NCBI GenBank assembly: GCA_022712075.1
Contig: JALAHE010000034.1
Span: 1-23,801, forward strand
Reading direction: 5' to 3'
DNA: 23,801 nucleotides
From: Galactobacter sp.
GTDB taxonomy: Bacteria; Actinomycetota; Actinomycetes; Actinomycetales; Micrococcaceae
Position 1 is the first letter of the stretch, and each line of letters opens with the position of its first letter. Shown here one piece after another: positions 1 to 6,905 of the stretch. The position numbers and the translations under genes were made by a program. The notes under the pieces are model-generated. The model saw only the letters and a list, made by a program, of their open reading frames with translations. It was not told the origin of the DNA and made no database searches.

Positions 1-24
1 CCCCCCCCCCCCCCCCCCCCCCCC
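1..24. repeat. Poly-C homopolymer tract of 24 bases
   Basis: The window opens with 24 consecutive C residues before normal mixed sequence begins. It lies beyond the 3' end of the minus-strand oxidoreductase gene, outside any coding region I can support. A run this long is unusual even at high GC. It could be a contig-edge or sequencing artefact, or a genuine slippage-prone tract; the sequence alone cannot decide. Confidence 0.9.
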
Positions 25-76
25 TCCTCACAACACCGCATTCTCTTCTCCCTGGTTTTTGTTATTTTCGGTAAGC

Positions 77-108
77 CTTCGGCCGGCCGAAGCGGACTCT
101 TCGAGTCC
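77..108. repeat. Perfect 16-bp palindrome followed by a short hairpin
   Basis: Positions 77-92 are a perfect palindrome (CTTCGGCC/GGCCGAAG). Immediately after it, 94-99 GGACTC pairs with 103-108 GAGTCC around a TTC loop. Both lie about 100-140 bases downstream of the minus-strand oxidoreductase stop codon. They may be part of its transcription-termination region or sites for an unknown protein. I found no gene in 1-212. Confidence 0.5.
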
Positions 109-177
109 TAGGTACGACAACGCCAGCCGGGACCCACCCTCACAGTGGCCCCGACCGGCGTCGAGCAATTGACTCCT

Positions 178-201
178 CCGACGGGCCGTGAGGCCCGCCG
201 G
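178..201 (-). terminator. Candidate hairpin terminator of the flavin oxidoreductase gene
   Basis: A 9-bp stem with one A/C mismatch: CCG-A-CGGGCC (178-187) pairs with GGCCCG-C-CGG (192-201) around a GTGA loop. It lies 12 bases past the minus-strand stop codon at 213-215. No U-tract follows, so this is termination-like structure rather than a classical intrinsic terminator; high-GC actinobacteria often lack the U-tract. Confidence 0.4.
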
Positions 202-212
202 AAGCCGCGGGG

Positions 213-2324
213 CTAGAGCTCCGAGGCGACCTTGAAGGAGGAGTGGATGGCGCCGTGGATGTAGTTCACGGCGCCGGCGTCGCCGACCACGTCGTGCGCG
301 ATGCCCGCGGCCTCGAGCTCGGCGGCGAACGGGGCCGCCGAGGTGGTGCCGTCCGCGTACACGACCATGGAGGCGGGGGCGGTGAAGCTCTCGCCGTTCT
401 CGGTCCACTCCACCGTCTTCTCGGTGATGCGATCGACCTTGACGTTGCGGTGGATCTTGACGCCGTGCGCCTCGGAATCCTTCACGGCGGTCCAGCGGCG
501 CGGCATGGCCAGGGGCAGGCCCAGCTGCTGCTTCTCGTGCAGCAGGGTCACGCGGCGCCCGCGCTCGGCGAGGAACTCGGCGAGCTCCAGGCCCACGAGC
601 GAGCCGCCGATCACCACGACGTCCTTGCCCATCGGCAGCCAGTACTTGGTGAACTGGCGGACGAATTCGGGGGACTTGGTCAGGCCGGAGAGGCGGCCGG
701 CCTTGCCCAGCGTGGACAGCACGAGGCCTGCCTCCTGGGCCGTGGCGGTGCCGAGCATCATGGCGCGCAGCGTGTCGCCCGTCTGCACGTTCGGCAGGTC
801 GCCGCCGGGGAAATCGGGCTTGGGGCGCACGGCGCCCGTGGCGACGATGACGTGGTCGGCCTTCAGCTCGCGCATGAGCTCCACCGTGGCACGCGTGCCC
901 AGCTTCACGGAGATGCGCAGGCGCTTGATCTCCTCCTTGAACCAGCGCAGGAGGCGCTCGTTGTCCGGGGTGGTCATGGTGGAGAACCACATGGTGCCGC
1001 CGAGGCGATCGGCCTTGTCCACCACCGTGACGCGGTGGCCGCGCTCCGTCAGCACGCGGGCGCTCTCGAGGCCCGCGGGGCCCGCGCCGATGACCACCAC
1101 GTGCTTGGACGCGGAGGTGGGGCGCAGGGGGAGGACCTTCTCGTTGCCGAGGGAGGGGTTCACGGCGCAGAACGGGGTGTCGTCGAAGAAGTTCTCGCCG
1201 ACGCACAGGTAGCAGTTGATGCAGGGGCGCACGGTCTCGGGCTTGCCGGCGGCGAGCTTGTTCGGCAGCTCGGGATCGGCCAGGAGCTGGCGGCCCATCG
1301 CTGCGAAGTCGGTCTTGCCCTGGGAGATGGCCTTCTCGGCGACGTCGGGGAGCATGCGGCCCACGGCGATGACGGGCACGGAGACGTGCTTCTTGATGTG
1401 CCCGGCGTTCTCCACGTACGCGCCGACCTTGTTGGGCAGCGGGCCGTCGGTGAAGTTGTCGAAGGGGTTGCGGCCCCAGCCGGTGACGTGGATGGCGTCG
1501 GCGCCGGCGCGCTCGAAGAGCTGCGAGGCCTCGGTGGACTCGGCCAGCGAGAGCGCGCCCTCCTGGCCGTACTCCTCGCCGGCCACGCGCACGATGATCG
1601 CGAGGGAGTCGCCCACGCGCGCCTTGACGGCGGCGATGACCTCGCAGGCCAGGCGGGCGCGGTTCTCGAGGGATCCGCCGTATTCGTCGGTGCGCTGGTT
1701 GTCGCGCTGGTTGAGGAAGACGCCAAGGATGTAGCCGTGGGCCACGTGAATCTCGATGGCGTCGGCGCCAGACTTCGCCACGCGCTCGGCGGCGTCGGCC
1801 CAGCTCTCGATGAGCCAGTCGATGTCCTCCTTGGACATCGACTTGTAGGTGGTCTGCTTGCCGGCCGTGGTCGCGCCCATCTTGGCGAGCTCCTCCGGCG
1901 TGCAATCGGCCATGGCCTTCATGGAGTAGCTGTAGTCCTGCGGGTTCGGCGCGAGGACGGGGCGGTCGTTGAGGGTGTCGACGCGGGCCACCTTGCCGTG
2001 GTGCGTGGACTGAACGCAGAGCTTGGAACCCGCGGCGTGGATCGCGTCGGCGAGGGCCTTCAGGCCCGGGATGAAGCGGTCCTCCGAGAGCCCCGGCTCC
2101 TTCATGGAGGCGGCGCCGTACGGGAAGGAGATGGCGCACGCGCCGGTGATGATGAGGCCGGCGCCGCCCTTGGCGCGGGCCACGTAGTGATCGATCTCGG
2201 TCTGCTCGATCTCGCCGTTTTCGGACACGTTCATGTCCATCGCCGGCAGCACAATGCGGTTCGCTGTCTCCATGGGGCCGATGCGGCCAGCAGCCATGAG
2301 ATGCGGGAATGTCTGGGTGTTCAC
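213..2324 (-). CDS. FAD/FMN and 4Fe-4S NAD(P)H oxidoreductase of the 2,4-dienoyl-CoA reductase / old yellow enzyme family
   Basis: A 703-residue cytoplasmic flavoenzyme. Residues 1-350 form an OYE-type FMN barrel, with the family signature at 193-222 (HVAHGY, then NQRTDEYGGSLENR). Four cysteines (368, 371, 374, 386; C-x2-C-x2-C-x11-C followed by AVNP) match the 4Fe-4S site of FadH and trimethylamine dehydrogenase. The C-terminal half has two dinucleotide folds: GAGPAG near 413-418 for FAD, and VVVIGGSLVG near 569-578 for NAD(P)H. Such enzymes pass electrons from NAD(P)H through FAD, the cluster and FMN to an activated C=C bond or a related substrate; which substrate applies here cannot be read. 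I chose GTG 2324 because a TATAAT box ends 6 bases before it and there is no Shine-Dalgarno sequence, implying a leaderless mRNA. An open extension upstream to 2426 has no family-like sequence. The gene is monocistronic and divergent from the LysP-like permease. Confidence 0.92.
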   Translation of the reverse strand: MNTQTFPHLMAAGRIGPMETANRIVLPAMDMNVSENGEIEQTEIDHYVARAKGGAGLIITGACAISFPYGAASMKEPGLSEDRFIPGLKALADAIHAAGSKLCVQSTHHGKVARVDTLNDRPVLAPNPQDYSYSMKAMADCTPEELAKMGATTAGKQTTYKSMSKEDIDWLIESWADAAERVAKSGADAIEIHVAHGYILGVFLNQRDNQRTDEYGGSLENRARLACEVIAAVKARVGDSLAIIVRVAGEEYGQEGALSLAESTEASQLFERAGADAIHVTGWGRNPFDNFTDGPLPNKVGAYVENAGHIKKHVSVPVIAVGRMLPDVAEKAISQGKTDFAAMGRQLLADPELPNKLAAGKPETVRPCINCYLCVGENFFDDTPFCAVNPSLGNEKVLPLRPTSASKHVVVIGAGPAGLESARVLTERGHRVTVVDKADRLGGTMWFSTMTTPDNERLLRWFKEEIKRLRISVKLGTRATVELMRELKADHVIVATGAVRPKPDFPGGDLPNVQTGDTLRAMMLGTATAQEAGLVLSTLGKAGRLSGLTKSPEFVRQFTKYWLPMGKDVVVIGGSLVGLELAEFLAERGRRVTLLHEKQQLGLPLAMPRRWTAVKDSEAHGVKIHRNVKVDRITEKTVEWTENGESFTAPASMVVYADGTTSAAPFAAELEAAGIAHDVVGDAGAVNYIHGAIHSSFKVASEL

Positions 2325-2330
2325 CGGGAC

Positions 2331-2336
2331 ATTATA
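2331..2336 (-). promoter_or_regulatory. -10 box (TATAAT) of a probable leaderless promoter
   Basis: On the minus strand a perfect TATAAT (2336-2331) is followed by exactly six bases and then the GTG at 2324. The expected transcription start therefore coincides with the start codon. No good -35 is present at 16-18 bp; TGTCAA at 19 bp is weak. Confidence 0.6.
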
Positions 2337-2446
2337 GTTGCCACAGGACAGTAAATTGACATCGGGGTGACTTGACCATGAGGGTGATCTCTGATCATGT
2401 CCGGGCTGTTGGTGGGCCCCATGCACGACGGCGCGGGGGTGCCTCG

Positions 2447-2468
2447 GGCGGGCCCTGGGCGGCCCGCC
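2447..2468. other. GC-rich hairpin in the divergent intergenic region
   Basis: GGCGGGCC (2447-2454) pairs perfectly with GGCCCGCC (2461-2468) around a six-base loop. It lies between two divergent genes, where no terminator is needed. Its role is unknown; it could be an operator or simply GC-rich spacer. Confidence 0.35.
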
Positions 2469-2508
2469 GGGCCTCCTTGGGCGGCGCTCGCGACTGACCG
2501 TCCAGCCG

Positions 2509-2523
2509 GTTCAGTGTCTGAAC
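2509..2523. promoter_or_regulatory. Dyad GTTCAG-TGT-CTGAAC, candidate operator
   Basis: A perfect 6+3+6 inverted repeat about 90 bp upstream of the permease start and 185 bp from the divergent oxidoreductase start. Its size and symmetry suit a dimeric repressor or activator. The cognate regulator is not identifiable here. Confidence 0.4.
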
Positions 2524-2573
2524 GCACGGGCGTCACCCGGCCCGATGCTGGGTTCTCGGGCGGGTCTCGGGCC

Positions 2574-2607
2574 TAGCCTTGGTGGGTCAGCACCCCACCA
2601 GGAAGGA
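2574..2607 (+). promoter_or_regulatory. Weak -10, SD-adjacent hairpin and ribosome-binding site of the permease
   Basis: TAGCCT (2574-2579) is a weak -10 candidate without a recognisable -35. TGGTGGG (2580-2586) pairs with CCCACCA (2594-2600), so the stem ends at the first base of the Shine-Dalgarno sequence AGGAAGGA (2600-2607), which is 5 bases from ATG 2613. If the stem is transcribed it could affect translation. Confidence 0.4.
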
Positions 2608-2612
2608 CTCCC

Positions 2613-4103
2613 ATGTCCACCGCCGCACCCGGCGCCTCCCAGCACTCAGGCTCGGAGCCGCAGCTCAAGCGCGGGCTCAAGGCGCGCCACCTGCAGATGA
2701 TCGCGATCGGCGGCGCCATCGGCACCGGCCTCTTCCTCGGATCGGGCGGCACCATCGCCCAGGCCGGCCCCGGCGGTGCGCTCGTCGCGTATGCCGTGAT
2801 CGGCATCATGGTGCTCTTCGTGATGCAGTCGCTCGGCGAGATGTCGACGCACTTGCCGGTGGCTGGCTCGTTCCAGACCTACGCCACGCGCTACGTCGGA
2901 TCCTCCTTCGGCTTCGCGACGGGCTGGAACTACTGGTTCAACTGGGCCATCACCTTGGCGGCGGAGCTCGTGGCGGCCGGCGTCATCATGTCCTTCTGGT
3001 TCCCCGACGTCCCGAGCTGGATCTGGGCCGCCGCATTCCTGGCGCTCCTGACGGGCCTGAACTGGCTCTCGGCGCGGGCCTTCGGCGAGGGCGAGTTCTG
3101 GCTCGCTGCGATCAAGGTCGTCACCGTGCTGGTCTTCCTGGTGCTCGGCACCCTCATGATCTTCGGCGTCATGGGCGGAGGCAGTCCCGGCTTCTCCAAC
3201 TGGACCACGGGGGACGCGCCCTTCGTGGGCGGATGGCTCTCCATCGTCTCGGTCTTCATGATCGCCGGCTTCAGCTTCCAGGGCACCGAGCTCGTGGGCG
3301 TCGCAGCGGGCGAGAGCGAGAACCCGCGCCGGGACATGCCCCGCGCCATCCGCTCCATCTTCTGGCGCATCATGCTCTTCTACATCCTGGCCATCGCGAT
3401 CATCGGCTTCCTGCTGCCGTACACGGATCCGAGCCTTCTCGCCTCGGCCGACGCAGGCGACGTCACGGCCTCGCCGTTCACCTTGGTCTTTGAGCGGGCC
3501 GGTATCGGCATTGCCGCCGGCGTCATGAACGCGATCATCCTGAGTGCCGTGCTCTCGGCCGGCAACTCCGGCCTGTATGCCTCGACGCGCATGCTCTATT
3601 CGCTGGCCAAGGAGGGCAAGGCTCCCAAGCTCTTTGTGAGGCTCAACGAGCGCGGCGTGCCCGTCATGGCGCTCCTGGCCACGGCGGCGATCGGCGTCTT
3701 CGCCTTCCTGACGAGCATCCTGGGCGACGGCGGCGCCTACACCTGGCTCATCAACGTCTCCGGCCTCTCCGGCTTCATCGTGTGGGTTGGCATCTCGTGG
3801 TCCCACTTCCGCTTCCGGAGGGCCTATCTGAAGCAGGGCCACTCGCTGAAGGACCTCCCGTATGTGGCCCCGTTCTTCCCCGTGGGCCCGCTGCTCGCGC
3901 TGGTCGTCATGCTCGTGGTGATCGCCGGCCAGAACTATCAGGCAATCCTCGATGGCCGCCTGCCCGAGGTGATCTCGGCCTACATCGGCCTGCCGATCTT
4001 CCTGCTGGTCTGGCTCATCCACCGCCTGCGGGCAGGCCGCGCCGGGGGACTCGTTCCCCTCGATAAGGTGGACGTCTCCGGCCTCGAGGTGAAACCGAAC
4101 TAG
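2613..4103 (+). CDS. lysP: Lysine-type amino-acid permease (AAT/APC family, LysP-like)
   Basis: A 496-residue integral membrane protein with about twelve hydrophobic segments and a soluble N-terminus of about 25 residues. The blocks KARHLQMIAIGGAIGTGLF, SFQGTELVGVAAGESENP and LLPYTDPSLL, and the C-terminal LKDLPYVAPFFPVGP region, closely follow the proton-coupled lysine permease LysP from memory. The GAIGTGLF helix-1 break and the GESENP loop are APC/AAT hallmarks. Import of a basic amino acid, probably lysine, is the best guess, but AAT paralogues differ in substrate. ATG 2613 has a strong AGGAAGGA Shine-Dalgarno sequence at 5-base spacing. It diverges from the oxidoreductase, and the M50-type gene starts 46 bp downstream, possibly in the same transcript. 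The peptide importers further right suggest a shared role in nitrogen acquisition. Confidence 0.88.
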   Translation: MSTAAPGASQHSGSEPQLKRGLKARHLQMIAIGGAIGTGLFLGSGGTIAQAGPGGALVAYAVIGIMVLFVMQSLGEMSTHLPVAGSFQTYATRYVGSSFGFATGWNYWFNWAITLAAELVAAGVIMSFWFPDVPSWIWAAAFLALLTGLNWLSARAFGEGEFWLAAIKVVTVLVFLVLGTLMIFGVMGGGSPGFSNWTTGDAPFVGGWLSIVSVFMIAGFSFQGTELVGVAAGESENPRRDMPRAIRSIFWRIMLFYILAIAIIGFLLPYTDPSLLASADAGDVTASPFTLVFERAGIGIAAGVMNAIILSAVLSAGNSGLYASTRMLYSLAKEGKAPKLFVRLNERGVPVMALLATAAIGVFAFLTSILGDGGAYTWLINVSGLSGFIVWVGISWSHFRFRRAYLKQGHSLKDLPYVAPFFPVGPLLALVVMLVVIAGQNYQAILDGRLPEVISAYIGLPIFLLVWLIHRLRAGRAGGLVPLDKVDVSGLEVKPN

Positions 4104-4149
4104 CGCGGCTCAGGACCGGCACAGCCCGCCGGGGCAAGATGGTGTGGAC

Positions 4150-4869
4150 ATGAATTCCCTGCCCGAGATCCCTGCCCGCCTGCTCCCCGGCATCGCCCCG
4201 GTCGTGGGGATGTGGCTGCCGCTCGCGATAGCGGCGGCCCTGCTCGCGGTCGCCACGCCGTTCCTGTGGCTGCGCCTGCGCCTGCTGGTGACGCTCAGCC
4301 ACGAGCTCGGCCACGCCGCGGTCGGTCTTGCGTTCGGGCGGCGCTTCCGCGGTTTTGTTGTCAACCGCGACATGTCGGGGCACGCCGTCACGAGCGGCCG
4401 CCCCAGCGGCGCCGGGCTCGTGCTCAGCACCTGGGCCGGTTACCCGGCCCCCGCGCTGCTCGGCGCCGTCCTGGTGCATGCTGCGCTGGCCGGATGGGCC
4501 GGCACGGCGCTCGCGCTCAGCGCGCTGATCATGCTGCTTGCCCTGATCTTCGCGCGCTCCTGGGGCACCGCCGGCCTCGTGATCCTGGCCGCGGCCGGGG
4601 CCTTCGCCGCGGGTTGGTTCCTTCCAGCGTGGGGTTCCGCCGCCCTCGTCCTCGGCCTAGGGGTATTCCTCCTCGTGGGCGCCTGGCGGCACCTGGGGGT
4701 GGTCATGAGCTCGGGCGGACGGGGCGACGACCCGGCGGCGCTGGCCCGCGCCACGCGCGTGCCAGCGTGGCTGTGGCTCGGCACCTTCGTTCTCGCCCTG
4801 GCCGCGTGCACCGTGTGGACCGGCTGGCCGCTGTGGCAGGCAGGCGGCGCCTGGCTTGCTGCACGGTAA
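4150..4869 (+). CDS. M50B-like membrane zinc metallopeptidase
   Basis: A membrane protein of 239 residues if started at ATG 4150; GTG 4144, two codons upstream, is an alternative. About six hydrophobic segments are visible. The zinc-peptidase motif HELGH (residues 51-55) follows the first helix in the context LVTLSHELGHAAVGLAFG, typical of the actinobacterial Peptidase_M50B group. H51 and H55 would bind zinc and E52 would be the general base. Small uncharacterised M50B proteins of this kind are annotated in many actinobacteria; their substrates are generally unknown. Neither start has a clear Shine-Dalgarno sequence. A weak -10-like GATGGT ends 6 bases before ATG 4150, so a leaderless start is possible, as is co-transcription with the permease. 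The gene is convergent with the POT transporter. Confidence 0.75.
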   Translation: MNSLPEIPARLLPGIAPVVGMWLPLAIAAALLAVATPFLWLRLRLLVTLSHELGHAAVGLAFGRRFRGFVVNRDMSGHAVTSGRPSGAGLVLSTWAGYPAPALLGAVLVHAALAGWAGTALALSALIMLLALIFARSWGTAGLVILAAAGAFAAGWFLPAWGSAALVLGLGVFLLVGAWRHLGVVMSSGGRGDDPAALARATRVPAWLWLGTFVLALAACTVWTGWPLWQAGGAWLAAR

Positions 4870-4890
4870 CCGGCGCGCGTCGTCCCGGCC

Positions 4891-4931
4891 TCGCGACTTT
4901 GTGGCCTCTCCGCGACAAAGAGTCGCGGAGA
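4891..4931. other. Two mutually exclusive hairpins downstream of the M50 gene
   Basis: TCTCCGCGAC (4907-4916) pairs perfectly with GTCGCGGAGA (4922-4931) around AAAGA. Alternatively CGCGACTTTGT (4892-4902) can pair with ACAAAG (4915-4920) and TCGCG (4923-4927) with a 2-base bulge, which would use part of the same sequence. It may be a first terminator for the M50 transcript. Confidence 0.45.
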
Positions 4932-4989
4932 CGCGAAAAACTCGCGAGATGACGGGGGGCCGCCCGCGGCCGCTTCCTTGAGAACAACA

Positions 4990-5035
4990 AAGGCACGACG
5001 TCGCCCGCTCACGTGAGCGGGCGACGTCGTGCCTT
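4990..5035. terminator. Bidirectional terminator, 46-bp perfect palindrome
   Basis: The left half 4990-5012 (starting AAGGCACGACGTCG) is the exact reverse complement of 5013-5035. On the plus strand it is followed by GGTTTTG; on the minus strand by TTGTTGTTCTC. The U-rich flank on both sides and its place between convergent genes (stops at 4869 and 5060) support bidirectional intrinsic termination. Confidence 0.85.
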
Positions 5036-5059
5036 GGTTTTGTGAGAGGAGGCGAGCCC

Positions 5060-6544
5060 CTACTTCACGCCGGCCATGAGCTTCAGGATCGGCTTGCGGA
5101 CCAACACCAGCAGCACGGCGACCACGATCGCGGCCAGGCCGATCACCAGGAAGTACGGGATCTCGTTGTCGGAGGAGTAGAAGCCGGCCAGGGTGCCGGC
5201 GGCGGCCGAACCCAGGGCCACGGAGAGGAAGAACAGGGCGACCATCTGGGAGTGGAAGGCCTGCGGCGCCAAGCGCGTGGCGAGGGACTGGCCCACGGGG
5301 GAGAGGCACAGCTCGGCGAGGGTGAAGAGGAAGAGGATCAGCACGATCGCCATGAGGGGCACCGAGTTTGCGGCCCCGCCGGAGAACGGGATGAACACGA
5401 GGAAGGCGATGCCCATGATGCCCGTGCCCATCGCGAACTTCAGGGGGGTGGACGGCTGGCGGTTGCCGAGTTTGGTCCACATCGCTGCAAACACGCCAGC
5501 GAACAGGATGATGAAGACCGGGTTGATCGAGTTCACGACGCTCGGCGGCATCTCCCAGCCGAAGATGGTGCGGTTCAGGCGCTCGTCCGCGTAGATCGCG
5601 AGGACCGTGAACTGCTGCTGGAACAGGGCCCAGAAGACGGCAGAGGCAACGAACAACGGGATGAACGAGTAGACGCGGCTGCGCTCGGTGCGGTCGATCT
5701 GCTTGGACGTCAGGATGACCGCGAAGAGGATGATCGCGGCGACGATGGTGGCCACGACCACGATGTCGGAGAGGTTCTCGGCGGAGATCCAGCCGTGCAG
5801 CACGGCGGCGAGGATGAGGGCCAGGGCGATGATCGCGATCAGGGACCAGCGCACGCGCTCGCTCGCGTTGAGCGGGTGCGGGGCCTTGGAGTTGGCCTCG
5901 GTGCGGGTGTGGCGGCGCATCAGGATGTACTGGATGAGGCCGAGGGCCATGCCCACGGCGGCGAGGCCGAAGCCCCAGTGGAAGCCCTTGGCGCCCCAGA
6001 GCCAGGCCGTCGCCAGGGGGCCGATGAGGGCGCCGAGGTTCACGCCCATGTAGTAGAGCGAGAAGGCAGCGTCGCGGCGCTGATCCTCCGGCGTGTACAG
6101 GTCGCCGACCACGGTCACGGTGGTGACCTTGAGGGAGCCGGAGCCCAGCCCGATGAAGATCAGGCCGATCGCGAGTCCGAGCCCGCCGGGCACGACGGCC
6201 AGGGCGATGTGGCCGAGCATGATGACGCTGGCCGCGGTGATGAGGGTGCGCTCGGCTCCCAGGATGCGGTCGGCAATCCAGCCGCCCAGGACGGCGGACA
6301 AGTAGACGAGTCCGCCGTAGGCGCCGACGATCGAGGCAGCCGCCGCCTGGGACATGCCCAGGCCGCCGTCGGTGACCGAGTAGTAGATGTAGTACGCCAG
6401 CAGCGACTGCATGCCGTAGAAGCTGAAGCGCTCCCACATCTCGACGCCGGCCAGGTTGGCGAGACCCCAAGGGTGGCCGAAGAAGCCGCGCGAGGTGCTT
6501 GCCCCCTTCCCTGGGATCTGGGGTGCGGAGGGGGACTGAGTCAT
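5060..6544 (-). CDS. Proton-dependent oligopeptide transporter (POT/PTR2 family, MFS)
   Basis: A 494-residue major-facilitator protein predicted to import di- and tripeptides with protons across the cytoplasmic membrane. The POT hallmark ExxER is present as E35-M-W-E38-R39-F40, followed by SFYG. The PTR2 signature block FSLYYMGVNLGALIGP lies at 161-176. Hydrophobic segments fit the POT fold of 12-14 helices. I chose ATG 6544 because the protein then begins with a short polar tail (MTQSPSAPQIP) and GGTGAT lies just upstream. An open extension to 6634 runs into promoter-like sequence. The gene is divergent from peptide ABC operon 1 across a 361-bp region rich in candidate binding sites, suggesting coordinated peptide uptake. 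Confidence 0.92.
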   Translation of the reverse strand: MTQSPSAPQIPGKGASTSRGFFGHPWGLANLAGVEMWERFSFYGMQSLLAYYIYYSVTDGGLGMSQAAAASIVGAYGGLVYLSAVLGGWIADRILGAERTLITAASVIMLGHIALAVVPGGLGLAIGLIFIGLGSGSLKVTTVTVVGDLYTPEDQRRDAAFSLYYMGVNLGALIGPLATAWLWGAKGFHWGFGLAAVGMALGLIQYILMRRHTRTEANSKAPHPLNASERVRWSLIAIIALALILAAVLHGWISAENLSDIVVVATIVAAIILFAVILTSKQIDRTERSRVYSFIPLFVASAVFWALFQQQFTVLAIYADERLNRTIFGWEMPPSVVNSINPVFIILFAGVFAAMWTKLGNRQPSTPLKFAMGTGIMGIAFLVFIPFSGGAANSVPLMAIVLILFLFTLAELCLSPVGQSLATRLAPQAFHSQMVALFFLSVALGSAAAGTLAGFYSSDNEIPYFLVIGLAAIVVAVLLVLVRKPILKLMAGVK

Positions 6545-6602
6545 GGGATCACCACTGAGGTTGAGGCGGCCGGTGGACCGAACACGTTTGCTAAAGCCTC
6601 TG

Positions 6603-6608
6603 ATCTTA
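6603..6608 (-). promoter_or_regulatory. -10 box (TAAGAT) for the POT transporter
   Basis: The minus strand reads TAAGAT at 6608-6603, which would give a leader of about 50 bases before ATG 6544. No convincing -35 lies 17 bp upstream, so activator dependence is possible, with the GTTAC-type repeats at 6649-6693 just upstream. Confidence 0.4.
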
Positions 6609-6648
6609 CTCGCTTCACGCAGGGGATAGCGCATGGCGTGTGATGCTG

Positions 6649-6693
6649 GTTACAGCATTCGTCGATTGGTTCACATCTGTTACAGGGGTGAAC
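6649..6693. promoter_or_regulatory. Helically phased GTTACA/GTTCAC half-sites
   Basis: On the plus strand GTTACA (6649), GTTCAC (6669) and GTTACA (6679) start exactly 20 and 10 bases apart, that is, on one face of the helix. The GTTCAC at 6669 also forms an inverted pair with GTGAAC at 6688-6693. The cluster lies upstream of the POT -10. GTAAC-type repeats recall sites reported for the response regulator MtrA in actinobacteria; that link is only a suggestion. Confidence 0.5.
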
Positions 6694-6696
6694 TTG

Positions 6697-6710
6697 CTTG
6701 TCACGACAAG
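6697..6710. promoter_or_regulatory. Dyad CTTGTC-AC-GACAAG
   Basis: A perfect 6+2+6 inverted repeat in the middle of the POT/ABC operon 1 divergent region, a second candidate operator separate from the GTTAC-type sites. Confidence 0.35.
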
Positions 6711-6752
6711 GAAAAAGTGATTGGGAGGCGAACGGGGTTCATGTCACTGTTT

Positions 6753-6787
6753 GGTAACAACCACACGTGAAAGTCCCGTTTGATATT
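6753..6787 (+). promoter_or_regulatory. Shared composite element upstream of peptide ABC operon 1
   Basis: GGTAACAA (6753-6760), six bases, GTGAAAG (6767-6773), six bases, TTGATATT (6780-6787). The same three blocks with identical 6-base gaps occur at 13395-13429 before ABC operon 2, while the gaps themselves differ in sequence. The element abuts and overlaps the predicted -35, which suits an activator contacting RNA polymerase. Confidence 0.65.
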
Positions 6788-6815
6788 TCCAGAAGACTCC
6801 CAGGCGACCTACAGT
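6786..6815 (+). promoter_or_regulatory. Promoter of peptide ABC operon 1
   Basis: Predicted -35 TTTCCA (6786-6791, four of six consensus bases), 18-bp spacer, -10 TACAGT (6810-6815). Transcription would start near 6822, giving a leader of about 84 bases that contains the hairpin at 6836-6851. The same relation to the composite element holds at operon 2. Confidence 0.5.
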
Positions 6816-6835
6816 TCCCAGACATGTGGTCGGGC

Positions 6836-6851
6836 TCACGTCACCACGTGA
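6836..6851 (+). other. Short hairpin in the operon 1 leader
   Basis: TCACGT (6836-6841) pairs with ACGTGA (6846-6851) around CACC, within the predicted 5' leader of the binding-protein mRNA. Its function is unknown. Confidence 0.3.
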
Positions 6852-6905
6852 TCCGCCTCGCACCATCCCCGGACACCCCGGGCCCTCGACCCTTTAGGAG
6901 TGGAC

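Noticed and set aside
94..110. tRNA-like T-loop (TTCGAGTCC)
   Set aside because: The five bases on each side of the candidate loop do not pair, and no acceptor or anticodon arm is present.
28..2354. Long open frames of about 700 codons on the plus strand and in a second minus-strand frame over the oxidoreductase
   Set aside because: They are shadows of the real gene in GC-rich DNA; the translations are Arg/Ala/Gly/His-rich with no domain, while the 213-2324 frame contains full FMN, 4Fe-4S and FAD motifs.
5042..6643. Long plus-strand open frame opposite the POT transporter
   Set aside because: Low-complexity Glu/His/Asp/Gly-rich translation without motifs; the minus-strand frame has clear POT signatures and helices.
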